NCBI RefSeq assembly: GCF_900111605.1
Contig: NZ_FOIA01000029.1
Span: forward strand, 1 to 47,012
Source: Nitrosomonas marina
GTDB lineage: Bacteria > Pseudomonadota > Gammaproteobacteria > Burkholderiales > Nitrosomonadaceae
Direction of reading: 5' to 3'
DNA length: 47,012 nt
Made by a program: the position numbers and the translations under genes. The notes under the pieces were generated by a model. That model saw nothing but the letters and a program-made list of their open reading frames with translations, was not told the origin of the DNA and did no database searches. Below are positions 1 to 7,532 of the stretch, one piece after another (position 1 is the stretch's first letter; each line of letters opens with the position of its first letter).

Positions 1-584
1 TCGGTTATGACAGTACTTTGTATCCATGACAACAAGGTCGGAATCACCAAACTCACGCCTTTGCCCGAACGTGTCGGTGCAAAACACAATACATGTTCCG
101 GGCCGCTGTGTTTGAGATAATGCGTTTTGCCGGATTTGTCACACCAGGCGCCAACATAAACCGCTTCACCACCTTTGTTCTTTTTGGAAGACAACAACCC
201 GGACGCTTTGATATCCTTTTTATCCGCCCATCGGGCAGAACCGTAAAGATTACGATTTGCTCGCGAAGAATTGGCGAACATCATCTTGACGATCAACACC
301 AGTATCAAGCCGACACCGGAAAACAGGATGCCGTAACCTGCTGCCAGATCGAAGATACTCGGATGTTGGTCATACCACTGAGTACACCAGACCAGAATCG
401 ACCAGGGCGCATAGAATTGATGGAAATGCGCGCCGAGTTGCTCCTGATAATTGAACTGATGTGCAAAATATTGCGTTGCTACCTGAAACCCACCGATCAG
501 AAAAACAATGGCAAGTAAGCGGATGATCAATGCATCTTTCTTTGCGTTTTTGTTTTCCTGGAAACCCGGATTGTATTTGTTCAT
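1..584 (-). CDS. traG: TraG/VirD4-type conjugative coupling protein (N-terminal part, cut by window edge)
   Basis: The first 194 codons of a type IV coupling protein can be read; the rest lies left of the window. Such proteins are hexameric inner-membrane ATPases that hand the relaxosome to the mating-pair channel. Two hydrophobic stretches (about residues 19-33 and 84-103) fit the two N-terminal membrane helices. A Walker A motif, PTRSGKG, sits at about residues 170-176, followed by SLVIPTLLSW as in the TraG family. The ATG at 582-584 overlaps the traI stop (TGATG), which suggests translational coupling, and AGGAG lies just upstream. Its place after traI follows the RP4 Tra1 order. The assignment is strong for the family; the C-terminal NTPase motifs cannot be seen. 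Confidence 0.9.
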   Translation of the reverse strand, partial: MNKYNPGFQENKNAKKDALIIRLLAIVFLIGGFQVATQYFAHQFNYQEQLGAHFHQFYAPWSILVWCTQWYDQHPSIFDLAAGYGILFSGVGLILVLIVKMMFANSSRANRNLYGSARWADKKDIKASGLLSSKKNKGGEAVYVGAWCDKSGKTHYLKHSGPEHVLCFAPTRSGKGVSLVIPTLLSWIQSTVIT

Positions 585-2203
585 CACAGACTCCTGCTGA
601 GCGTTGAAGTTTTGGATCGTTTCTGAAATACAACTTGTCTCGATAATTGATTGCGCTGTCGTTCGAGTTCCGGATCATCGAAAGTGACGCGAATGCTGTT
701 TTGCACAACAGCCTGCACAACAGACATTCTGAAATCATCTGAACCGTTCACCGATAGGTGATTGCCGTACTTATTGATGGCAATCTGCAATACGTCTGCA
801 AGGGATTCGTTTAAAGTATTTGGAGAAACAAACAAATGCTTGCCGTCATCGCGAACAGCTGTATTACCAACTTTGTAGAACACAGTTCCGTCTTTGGTAA
901 CAAACTCAACACTATCGTTTACGGGCTGATTGTTATCATATTGATTGCCGGATATGTGATTATCCAGAATTCTTCCATTTCTTTTACTTTTGGCACGCAA
1001 TACTGACAGGGCTTCAGCATTGCCGTTTTTGGCTTCCATAGCCAGCCAGTCGAGCCATGACATTTTCCGTGAGCCGGCTTTTAATTGCATATAAGCTTCA
1101 CGGTATTTATGCTTGATGTCATTCAGCGTTGTTTCGAATTGCAGACTGACCGTCGCATACAGTGCTTTCTTGCCAAGTGGCTTGGTTTGCACATGTTTTA
1201 TAATGCGACGTTTACTTCTGGCTTCCTGTTTGGCACGTTCAATCAATAAGTCGCGTTGCTCCCGCAATTTCAGCCATTGTTCTTTGCGCCATGAAACTGC
1301 ATTTGCTTGTTGCTGCTGGTAACATTCATAAAGCCTGGTGGTATCAATATGGTTTTGCAACGGTCTGGGTTGATAGTGCTTGGTTTTTGATTCTGTTGAA
1401 TTGTTGGCGTTCTGAGTTTTGGCTTGCTCTGAATGTGTGTCCGGTTCAAACGCACCCAGCCGTTTGATTAGGTTCGGCTTTGATAAAGACCGGTCAACCG
1501 AACTGGCTTTAACCGCAATACCGTTGCTTGAGATAAACACAAGGCCGTTGCCACGTTCTTTGATTTCCAGACCATGGGTTTGCAGCACTTGGTGCAAATC
1601 CTGCCAAGTGTCAGCTTGTTTGATGTCATAGAGGCATTCACGCTGAATCCAGCCAAGCAAGCTCTCAATTCCCGCATTAGATTCGATGTCCTGGATGATT
1701 CGCTCTGTCTTATCAATCCTGGTTTCATGATTGACCTGAGTCAGTCCGTATTCCTGTTCGATCTGCTCGCACAGTGTCGCAACTTTCTTGTAGTCGTAAT
1801 ACGGATTGTGGATCGTCAGTTTCCTTGGATGAATCTTGTTGATTGCAATATGGATGTGTTGGTTGTCGGTATCGTCATGCACAACACTGATACGCTGGTG
1901 TTCACTGAATCCCAATGCATCACAAAACCGTTCTTCTATTTCATTCAGTTGAACATTGGATAGCCACTCGCCTTCCGGGAAACTCAACACCAGATGACAG
2001 ATTTTATCGGATTTGGCACGTTTGTTCATTTCCTGGGTGTTTTGGATTTCAAGCAATGCTGGCGTCAATTCATCGGTGTAGCAGTTGGTAACCGTAACCA
2101 GCCCGATACGCTCACTCTTGCCTTGTGGATCGGTCAGATACTTCACCAGGGCAGAGAAGTTGCTTTTGCGTATCGACTTAATGGGTATGATTTTGGCGAT
2201 CAT
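584..2203 (-). CDS. traI: IncP-type conjugative relaxase TraI (MOBP family)
   Basis: This is a 539-residue relaxase that should nick oriT and stay linked to the transferred strand's 5' end. The N-terminal 160 residues closely resemble RP4 TraI as I remember it. The nucleophile is Tyr22 in LVKYLTDPQGK, Ser14 is present, and the metal-binding triad falls at His109, His116 and His118 within DTDNQHIHIAINKIHP, apparently at the same numbering as RP4. The region after about residue 290 is charged and poorly conserved. The protein is shorter than RP4 TraI (about 730 residues), lacking much of the C-terminal region. It runs leftward from oriT, 39 bp behind traJ, and overlaps traG by one base. It looks intact and probably functional. 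Confidence 0.95.
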   Translation of the reverse strand: MIAKIIPIKSIRKSNFSALVKYLTDPQGKSERIGLVTVTNCYTDELTPALLEIQNTQEMNKRAKSDKICHLVLSFPEGEWLSNVQLNEIEERFCDALGFSEHQRISVVHDDTDNQHIHIAINKIHPRKLTIHNPYYDYKKVATLCEQIEQEYGLTQVNHETRIDKTERIIQDIESNAGIESLLGWIQRECLYDIKQADTWQDLHQVLQTHGLEIKERGNGLVFISSNGIAVKASSVDRSLSKPNLIKRLGAFEPDTHSEQAKTQNANNSTESKTKHYQPRPLQNHIDTTRLYECYQQQQANAVSWRKEQWLKLREQRDLLIERAKQEARSKRRIIKHVQTKPLGKKALYATVSLQFETTLNDIKHKYREAYMQLKAGSRKMSWLDWLAMEAKNGNAEALSVLRAKSKRNGRILDNHISGNQYDNNQPVNDSVEFVTKDGTVFYKVGNTAVRDDGKHLFVSPNTLNESLADVLQIAINKYGNHLSVNGSDDFRMSVVQAVVQNSIRVTFDDPELERQRNQLSRQVVFQKRSKTSTLSRSL

Positions 2204-2242
2204 GGTGTTTAAGCGGCTTAAGTAGTTTGGTTATTCCGAATA

Positions 2243-2647
2243 TTATTTCCTGAGTTTTAGGATTTCATTGAGCATCACACTTTGCGTTTCCCGGATTGTG
2301 TCCAGCGTCATATGCAGCTGGGATTTGCCGATGTATTTCGTGCGTTTGTCATTGGTAAGCCATAATTTAATCAACCCACCAAGCCGCCCCAGGTCGGCGT
2401 TGATTTTAAGCAGGACATCCACCTGCCGGTTATCGATAATGCTGGGTATGGTATAACCCAAACCCAGATTGCGCAGATATTCAGCAATCGTTAATCCGGC
2501 TTCGCTGGCTTTTGCTTTGATCATTATTTCTTCCTCCGGCAATACAGGAACTCTGAGCCGCTTGTCGCGCTTTGTGCGCCGCGTTCCTTTGCTGCCGTTT
2601 ACGGTCTTGCGCTTATCACTAATTTTTTGGCGCCCCAAAACTGTCAT
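2243..2647 (-). CDS. traJ: TraJ, oriT-recognition component of the relaxosome
   Basis: This 134-residue basic protein begins with a Lys/Arg-rich segment, followed by a motif typical of ribbon-helix-helix mobilisation proteins (RLRVPVLPEEE, then KASEAGLTIAEYLRNLGL). In RP4, TraJ binds an inverted repeat next to nic and recruits TraI. Its start lies 60 bp from a perfect 20-bp palindrome beside a nic-like sequence, so the binding site is where it should be. It is transcribed leftward with traI and traG and divergently from traK. The MOBP accessory family is clear from sequence and position; the binding role is inferred from the RP4 model. Confidence 0.9.
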   Translation of the reverse strand: MTVLGRQKISDKRKTVNGSKGTRRTKRDKRLRVPVLPEEEIMIKAKASEAGLTIAEYLRNLGLGYTIPSIIDNRQVDVLLKINADLGRLGGLIKLWLTNDKRTKYIGKSQLHMTLDTIRETQSVMLNEILKLRK

Positions 2648-2656
2648 TTCCGCTTA

Positions 2657-2745
2657 CCTCGTAGAGCAAGATCAACGTTGAGCAAAGTATTTGCGAATAA
2701 AGTGCGCGTGGAGATGGCCATCTCCACATATCTTGCCCTGTTATG
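2657..2745 (+). other. oriT: Origin of transfer (oriT), RP4/IncP type, with predicted nic site
   Basis: Between traJ and traK, the conserved elements of RP4 oriT appear in the same order: CCTCGTAGAGCAAGAT (2657-2672), CGTTGAGC (2676-2683) and GCGAATAA (2693-2700). A perfect 20-bp palindrome follows at 2708-2727, placed where the RP4 TraJ-binding inverted repeat lies. Next comes ATATCTTGCCC (2728-2738), matching the RP4 nic core ACCTATCCTG|CCC with one C-to-T change. Cleavage would fall between 2735 and 2736. The comparison with RP4 is from memory; the palindrome and order are directly visible. Confidence 0.88.
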
Positions 2746-3060
2746 TTAGTTTTTTAAAATATACTACCACTATATTATAAGTTTGCAAACAGTTTATTTT
2801 CGTTATATTATAATTTCAACTACTTTAAAAATTCTTGCAAAAAGCTTCTTTCAAGTAAACAAAGTGTTTTTGAAACAAAAAGAAAGCAAACAAAAGCAAA
2901 AGAAACGGATTGAAACAAAATGAAACTGAAAGCAACGCTATTGCAAGTAAAAGAAATTTGGAGATGAGTAGAAAAATTTTTTAAAAAAATAAAAAAACAA
3001 GCAAAAAGCGAAACAAAAATTTATTTCACCAAAGAATAATTTGATACGGAGAACATTGTG
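2746..3060. promoter_or_regulatory. A-rich region between oriT nic and traK (probable bent DNA / TraK site and divergent promoters)
   Basis: About 310 bp without a gene. The part from 2860 to 3010 is extremely purine-rich on the plus strand and built from short irregular repeats of the type GAAACAAAA/AAAGCAAA, so A-tracts recur roughly once per helical turn. In RP4 the matching position holds an intrinsically bent TraK-binding region and the tra promoters. No confident -35/-10 pair was picked out. A GGAG at 3048-3051 serves traK. The role is inferred from position. Confidence 0.5.
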
Positions 3061-3384
3061 ATGACCAAAACCTTATCGGAACGTATCGCGCTATTTACAG
3101 ACAAGCACAAAAACACCGGCAAACAGTTTTTGCCGGTGTTTATCGCATTGAAGCCAGATATCGAACAGGCATTACAGGATGGTTGGACAGTGCACCAGGT
3201 ATGGATCACGTTACATGACGAAGGAAAGATTAAATGTTCGTATCAATGGTTCAGGACACTGGTTAACCGGCATATCGCTGATGACACAAAACAACGCATA
3301 AATACCAGGATTAAAAAAACGGCGACAAATGATCAGGAAGGATTTCGTTTTAATTCTGCAACCGAAAAAGAGGAGTTAATCTAA
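3061..3384 (+). CDS. traK: TraK, oriT-binding relaxosome protein
   Basis: This short basic protein of 107 residues corresponds to RP4 TraK, which wraps the oriT region to help expose nic. The similarity is recognisable: an N-terminal segment MTKTLSERIALF, a central DGWTVHQVWITLHDEGKIKCSY resembling the RP4 segment around GKVKFSYETFR, and a C-terminal GFRFNSATEKEELI matching the RP4 ending GFTFNPTPDKKDLL in spacing. The ATG at 3061 is chosen because it lines up with the RP4 start; a GTG at 3058 is equally well served by the GGAG at 3048-3051. Its stop overlaps the traL start (TAATG). The RP4 protein is about 134 residues, so the linker here is shorter. Confidence 0.85.
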   Translation: MTKTLSERIALFTDKHKNTGKQFLPVFIALKPDIEQALQDGWTVHQVWITLHDEGKIKCSYQWFRTLVNRHIADDTKQRINTRIKKTATNDQEGFRFNSATEKEELI

Positions 3385-4115
3385 TGGCCAAGATACATAT
3401 GATTCTGCAAGGAAAGGGTGGTGTCGGCAAATCGTTTATTTCATCAACACTGGCACAACATAGGATCGCCAAAGGTAAAAATCCTTTGTGCATTGATACC
3501 GATCCGGTCAATGCCACTTTTTATGGTTTCAAGAAACTTAATGTTAAGCAGATTAATGTGATGAACAACGATGAGATTGATCCCCGGAAGTTTGACGATT
3601 TGATCGAACTCATTGCCAATACGGAGACCGATGTCATTATCGATAACGGCGCGAGTACTTTTGTGCCGATGTCGCATTACCTGATCAGTAACCAGATTCC
3701 GGCATTACTGCTTGATATGGTACACGAGCTGGTTGTTCATACGGTAATTACCGGCAGCCAGGCATTGCTCGACACACTTAATGGTTTTGTGCACCTCGTC
3801 AAACAATTTCCAAAAGAAGCATTGTTCGTGGTTTGGCTTAATCCCTACTGGGGCGAGATTACCATGAACGGCAAACAGTTTGAGGAAATGAAAGCGTATA
3901 TCGACAACAAAAGCAGAGTGTCAGCCATTATCAGAATCCCGCACTACAAACCGGAAACCTTCGGCAAGGATTTGAGTGAAATCCTGCAATCGAAATTTAC
4001 ATTTGACGAAGCGCTTAAAAATAGCACGCTGCCGGTGATGGTTCGCCAGCGGTTAACCATCATTAGAAGACAACTGTTTACCAATCTCGAGAACGTGGCT
4101 GCGGTATTGTCATGA
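3384..4115 (+). CDS. traL: TraL, ParA/MinD-like ATPase of the IncP transfer leader region
   Basis: A 243-residue P-loop ATPase, essentially the length of RP4 TraL (about 241). The deviant Walker A motif GKGGVGKS is at residues 10-17, and CIDTDPVNATFYGF follows at about 37-50. VIIDNGASTFVPMSHYLISNQ carries the Walker B-like segment. These stretches are nearly identical to RP4 TraL as I recall it. The exact role of TraL in transfer is poorly defined; it lies in the leader operon read away from oriT. It overlaps traK by one base and traM by four (ATGA), so the three genes look cotranscribed and translationally coupled. Confidence 0.9.
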   Translation: MAKIHMILQGKGGVGKSFISSTLAQHRIAKGKNPLCIDTDPVNATFYGFKKLNVKQINVMNNDEIDPRKFDDLIELIANTETDVIIDNGASTFVPMSHYLISNQIPALLLDMVHELVVHTVITGSQALLDTLNGFVHLVKQFPKEALFVVWLNPYWGEITMNGKQFEEMKAYIDNKSRVSAIIRIPHYKPETFGKDLSEILQSKFTFDEALKNSTLPVMVRQRLTIIRRQLFTNLENVAAVLS

Positions 4116-4540
4116 ATAACGACAAGCTGGATGCGTTGATTAAAAGGATCGCATCGGAACACGATGTTGTTCTAACCAAGGATGACCCGGTATTGATGAT
4201 GCATACGCTCAATGAAGTCTTGCTGGAACAGAATGAAAAAGCGCATGCTGAATTGCTAAACAAATATGAAGCGATTCTGCAGGAAAGTTTTAACCAATGG
4301 CATTCATATGCCAGCAAAAAAGCCAATGCGTTGATTAATGCACAACAGAACAGTTTAAGCAAAAGCAACGACCCGTTGATAGATCAGAGCATGCAGTTAA
4401 TCGGCGAAAAAATCAGAATCGCAATCAATCATGAAATCCGTGATCTGATCAAAATTTCCAGACAGGCTGCTATTATGAATTTACTGGCTGCCATTCTGGT
4501 TCTGGTTTCAGTGGTTATTGTTGTATTCATGTTGTTATAG
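4112..4540 (+). CDS. traM: TraM, transfer leader-region membrane protein
   Basis: This 142-residue protein has the length and layout of RP4 TraM. An N-terminal segment of short acidic/basic helices (DKLDALIKRIASEHDVV, then KDDPVLMMHTLNEVL) is followed by a long charged, probably coiled-coil centre. A single C-terminal membrane helix (about residues 121-142, LLAAILVLVSVVIVVFMLL) anchors it. It overlaps traL by four bases. In RP4, TraM supports transfer efficiency, but its biochemical role is not well known. Identification depends on gene order as much as on sequence. Confidence 0.75.
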   Translation: MNNDKLDALIKRIASEHDVVLTKDDPVLMMHTLNEVLLEQNEKAHAELLNKYEAILQESFNQWHSYASKKANALINAQQNSLSKSNDPLIDQSMQLIGEKIRIAINHEIRDLIKISRQAAIMNLLAAILVLVSVVIVVFMLL

Positions 4541-4565
4541 CTTTTATTAAAAGGTTGAATAGCTT

Positions 4566-4895
4566 ATGAAAACCTTAAATCTGACAGAAGCGGCCCAGTT
4601 TCTAAAACTGCATCCGGAGGAAGTGCGCCGTCGCGCCAAAGCTGGAATCATTCCAGGTGCTAAATTAGGAAAGCGCTGGGCATTTATTGAAGATGACCTT
4701 GCCGATCATATCCGCTCGTTATATGCTTGTACCCGGCAAGCGTTGCAAGTAGGACATGAGGAGAAAAAATTATGTCACTCTTTAAACGCGGTAAAACGTG
4801 GTGGATTCGATTCACCGCACCAAGCGGAGAGCGCATTAGATGCTCTGCTGCAACAGAAGACAAAAACCAGGCGCAGGAATTCCACGACAAGTTGA
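4566..4895 (+). CDS. Excisionase-like HTH protein (recombination directionality factor candidate)
   Basis: A 109-residue protein whose first 55 residues form a HTH_17/excisionase-type domain: LTEAAQFLKLHPEEVRRRAKAGIIPGAKLGKRWAF, the usual helix-turn-helix plus wing of Xis/AlpA-like proteins. It starts 25 bp after traM. Its 3' third overlaps the integrase start by 124 bp in another frame, so expression of the two is linked. The residues encoded in the overlap (from about 70) are Cys/Lys-rich and probably not part of the fold. Likely role: directing the neighbouring integrase toward excision. A transcriptional regulator is the alternative. Confidence 0.7.
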   Translation: MKTLNLTEAAQFLKLHPEEVRRRAKAGIIPGAKLGKRWAFIEDDLADHIRSLYACTRQALQVGHEEKKLCHSLNAVKRGGFDSPHQAESALDALLQQKTKTRRRNSTTS

Positions 4896-5785
4896 AAGCG
4901 GAGGCGTGGAGAGTTGCTAAGGTTGGTGAGAAACCAAAATATACTTGGGATGAGGCTGCTTACAAGTGGCTGATGGAAACGCAGCACAAAAAAACACAGC
5001 ATGATGATGCTTCCAAAATTAGCTGGCTCCAGCAATTTTTTCGAGGCAAATATCTTCATGAGATCACCCGGGAAGAAATTGCAAGAATAGGAGAGTTAAA
5101 GTTAAAAACAACTACTCCGGCTACGGCAAATCGATTGCTGGCACTGATTCGTTCTATTTTCCGGCGGGCTGCTCTCGAATGGGAATGGATTGATAAAGTG
5201 CCGACTATCAAACTGTACCGAGAGCCAAAGCGACGGATACGTTATTTGAGTATTGAAGAAGCCAATAAGCTTCTACAAGAGTTACCGGTACATTTGGCGG
5301 ATATTGTGCAGTTTTCACTGGCTACGGGTTTGCGGCGAGCAAATGTTACAAAACTGGAATGGTCGCAAGTCGACATGCAGCGCAATGTTGCATGGATACA
5401 TGGCGATCAGGCAAAAGCCGGGAAACCGATTCATGTTTCACTCAATTCTACAGCTATGGATGTGTTAGCAAGGCAAATTGGAAAACATTCTAAAACAGTA
5501 TTTACTTATAAAGGTTTGCCCATTAATCAAGTAAATACCAGAGCTTGGCGTAAGGCATTAAAACGTGCCGGTATAGAGGATTTCCGTTGGCATGATTTGC
5601 GTCATACGTGGGCAAGTTGGTTAACCCAAAATGGTGTGCCATTAAATGTCATCCAGGAGATGGGTGCATGGGAATCTGCAGAGATGGTGAGGCGTTATGC
5701 ACATCTGGCACCAGCTCAGTTTGCTATACATGCGCGTGTCGTAGATTTCATGTTTTCTGGCACAAATTTGACACAATCGAAATAA
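4772..5785 (+). CDS. int: Tyrosine site-specific integrase of the IncP-like element
   Basis: A 337-residue phage-type integrase. The N-terminal part (MSLFKRGKTWWIRFTAPSG) is the AP2-like arm-binding domain, then a SAM-like core-binding domain (about residues 58-150) and the catalytic domain. Catalytic residues are visible: Arg188 in ATGLRRANV, His274 and Arg277 in WHDLRHTW, and the nucleophile Tyr309 in RRYAHLAP. The start at 4772 has an AGGAG eight bases upstream and lies inside the excisionase-like gene. The stop is 36 bp from a tRNA-Thr 3' fragment, the probable att site. The protein appears complete and active. Confidence 0.93.
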   Translation: MSLFKRGKTWWIRFTAPSGERIRCSAATEDKNQAQEFHDKLKAEAWRVAKVGEKPKYTWDEAAYKWLMETQHKKTQHDDASKISWLQQFFRGKYLHEITREEIARIGELKLKTTTPATANRLLALIRSIFRRAALEWEWIDKVPTIKLYREPKRRIRYLSIEEANKLLQELPVHLADIVQFSLATGLRRANVTKLEWSQVDMQRNVAWIHGDQAKAGKPIHVSLNSTAMDVLARQIGKHSKTVFTYKGLPINQVNTRAWRKALKRAGIEDFRWHDLRHTWASWLTQNGVPLNVIQEMGAWESAEMVRRYAHLAPAQFAIHARVVDFMFSGTNLTQSK

Positions 5786-5820
5786 TGCTTGTGCAGATGT
5801 GCTTCTAAGTTATTGATTAT

Positions 5821-5870
5821 TGGTGCTGTTGCGCGGAATCGAACCGCGGACCTACTGATTACGAATCAGC
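5821..5870 (-). other. 3' fragment of tRNA-Thr(CGU), probable attachment site of the integrative element
   Basis: On the minus strand this is the 3' half of a tRNA: an anticodon arm with loop TTCGTAA (anticodon CGT), variable loop, a T arm with CCGCGG-TTCGATT-CCGCG, the acceptor strand CAACAGC, and ACCA. It starts exactly at tRNA position 27 and has no D arm or 5' acceptor strand; what lies to its right is unrelated AT-rich DNA. It is therefore not a working tRNA but an att-type remnant, 36 bp from the integrase stop. The missing 5' half is on the side away from the integrase, which is not the simple outcome (see findings). Confidence 0.85.
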
Positions 5871-6018
5871 GATTTTTTATAATCTATTGAAGGTGCTTGC
5901 ATTTTGTTTATCCAGTAGTGTCCGCTGCTATCCGGCGACATAAGATGGGTAGAATGCTGTGTAAGATAAATTATAAATTTAATTTATTATTTATTTACAA
6001 TGAGTTGTATTGATATAC
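5871..6018. other. AT-rich junction, possible remnant end of a lost tRNA-Thr element
   Basis: This 148-bp stretch has no gene. Around 5926-5942 there are two imperfect direct 10-mers, TGTCCGCTGC and TATCCGGCGA. They resemble the arm-type integrase sites often seen inside integrative elements next to tRNA fragments. The remainder (5960-6000) is nearly pure A/T. Reading it as the scar of a second, deleted element is an inference. Confidence 0.3.
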
Positions 6019-6111
6019 TGGCGGAGAGAGAGGGATTCGAACCCTCGATAAGCGTTTTGCGCCTATACTCCCTTAGCAGGGGAGCGCCTTCGACCACTCG
6101 GCCATCTCTCC
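6019..6111 (-). tRNA. tRNA-Ser (anticodon GCU)
   Basis: A complete class II tRNA of 93 nt on the minus strand. The acceptor stem GGAGAGA pairs with TCTCTCC, the discriminator is G, and CCA is encoded (6019-6021). The anticodon arm CTCCC-CTGCTAA-GGGAG gives anticodon GCT. The long variable arm typical of serine tRNAs follows, and the T arm GAGGG-TTCGAAT-CCCTC is perfect. It should read AGC and AGU codons. It lies between the att remnant and lysC and is independent of the mobile element. Confidence 0.96.
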
Positions 6112-6198
6112 GATTAAGACAATTATTGTATTAATGGGTGTGTTGATGCTGCACTGCAGCAAGTACGTTAATCTTGCTGGTGTGCTATTGTATAGAAA

Positions 6199-7428
6199 TT
6201 ACAGCACTTGTTCCAGGCCAAATGCCTTATGTAATACCCGCACGGCAAGTTCCATATATTTTTCATCAACGACAACTGAAACTTTTATCTCAGAAGTGGC
6301 AATCATCTGGATATTGATTCCTTCTTCCGCCAGAACGCGAAACATCTTGCTGGCAATGCCTGCATGTGATCGCATTCCCACGCCAACGACAGAAACTTTT
6401 GCAATCCTGTCGCCTCCGATAACATCACGGGCACCAATATGCGGCTGGATTTTCTCACGAATGATATTCATTGTGTTGTTAAAGTCGTTACGGTGGACGG
6501 TAAATGAGAAATCTGTCAGATCGTCATGACTCACATTCTGGATGATCATATCTACATCAATGTTGGCATCTGCTACCGGCCCCAAAATTTGATAGGCTAT
6601 ACCAGGATGATCGGGAACGCCTAAAACGGTTATTTTTGCTTCATCCCGGTTAAATGCGATACCGGAAATTACTGGCTGCTCCATTTGTTCGTTTTCCTCA
6701 AAAGTAATCAGTGTGCCTGGTCCTTCTTCTTCGAAACTGGATAAAACTCTTAGTTTGACTTTATATTTCCCGGCAAACTCAACCGAGCGTAGCTGCAAAA
6801 CTTTTGAGCCGAGGCTGGCCATTTCCAGCATCTCCTCAAAAGTAATGCGATCAAGCCGCCTGGCCTCTGGAACGACGCGTGGATCAGTTGTGTAGATACC
6901 GTCTACATCGGTATAAATCTGGCATTCATCTGCCTTCAATGCGGCGGCAAGTGCGACCCCCGTGGTATCTGATCCGCCACGTCCCAGTGTCGTGATGTTG
7001 CCATACTGATCTACGCCCTGGAATCCGGCGACTATGACTACATTGCCATTATTGAGATCTGCGCGGATTTTATCCTGATCGATATTCAAAATACGTGCCT
7101 TGGTAAAAGCGCTGTCGGTCAGTATTTTTACCTGCGAACCAGTATAGCTTTTTGCTTTGACATTCAATGCCATTAAAGCCATGGATAATAAAGCAATTGA
7201 AACCTGTTCTCCAGTGGAAACCATGACGTCCATCTCACGCGGATCCGGGTTACTCTGAACTTCCCGGGCTAGAGCAATCAGTCTGTTTGTTTCGCCACTC
7301 ATGGCCGAAACAACCACTACGACCTGATGCCCCTGAGAATGAAACCTGGCTACCCTGCGGGCGACATTCCTGATGCGCTCTGTGCTCCCTACAGAAGTTC
7401 CACCATATTTTTGAACATAAAATGCCAC
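6199..7428 (-). CDS. lysC: Aspartate kinase (ACT-regulated, monofunctional)
   Basis: A 409-residue aspartokinase that phosphorylates aspartate, the first step to lysine, threonine, methionine and diaminopimelate. The N-terminal kinase domain begins VQKYGGTSVGS (residues 5-15) and carries VVSAMSGETN and TTLGRGGSDTT. Two C-terminal ACT domains (from about residue 260) carry the PDHPGIA and SHAGIA turns that bind inhibitory amino acids. An in-frame Met precedes EQPVISGIAFNRDEAK at about residue 247, with GAGGA 11 bases before it. This is where Corynebacterium and Bacillus homologues start a separate regulatory beta subunit; whether that start is used here is unknown. It stands alone, opposite to the sulfur genes. 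Confidence 0.95.
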   Translation of the reverse strand: MAFYVQKYGGTSVGSTERIRNVARRVARFHSQGHQVVVVVSAMSGETNRLIALAREVQSNPDPREMDVMVSTGEQVSIALLSMALMALNVKAKSYTGSQVKILTDSAFTKARILNIDQDKIRADLNNGNVVIVAGFQGVDQYGNITTLGRGGSDTTGVALAAALKADECQIYTDVDGIYTTDPRVVPEARRLDRITFEEMLEMASLGSKVLQLRSVEFAGKYKVKLRVLSSFEEEGPGTLITFEENEQMEQPVISGIAFNRDEAKITVLGVPDHPGIAYQILGPVADANIDVDMIIQNVSHDDLTDFSFTVHRNDFNNTMNIIREKIQPHIGARDVIGGDRIAKVSVVGVGMRSHAGIASKMFRVLAEEGINIQMIATSEIKVSVVVDEKYMELAVRVLHKAFGLEQVL

Positions 7429-7532
7429 TGATTATCGATTCATTCTTTCGTAATGAATCCCCAATAAAAAAGGCAAGATTCTACACTTTTCTTCGTTGAA
7501 TTACTAATTTGTAGTGACTGAGGCAGTCTTGG

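Noticed and set aside
93..518. Plus-strand open frame of 141 codons
   Set aside because: It lies antisense to the traG start, which has a Walker A motif and proper ribosome-binding site; the plus-strand translation has no recognisable protein character.
1574..1963. Plus-strand frame antisense to traI
   Set aside because: It overlaps the relaxase's conserved catalytic region on the opposite strand and has no start signals.
4684..5059. Minus-strand frames across the excisionase/integrase overlap
   Set aside because: Both plus-strand genes there have family motifs and ribosome-binding sites; the minus frames have neither.
6134..6529. Plus-strand frame antisense to lysC
   Set aside because: It is a shadow of the well-conserved aspartokinase coding sequence.
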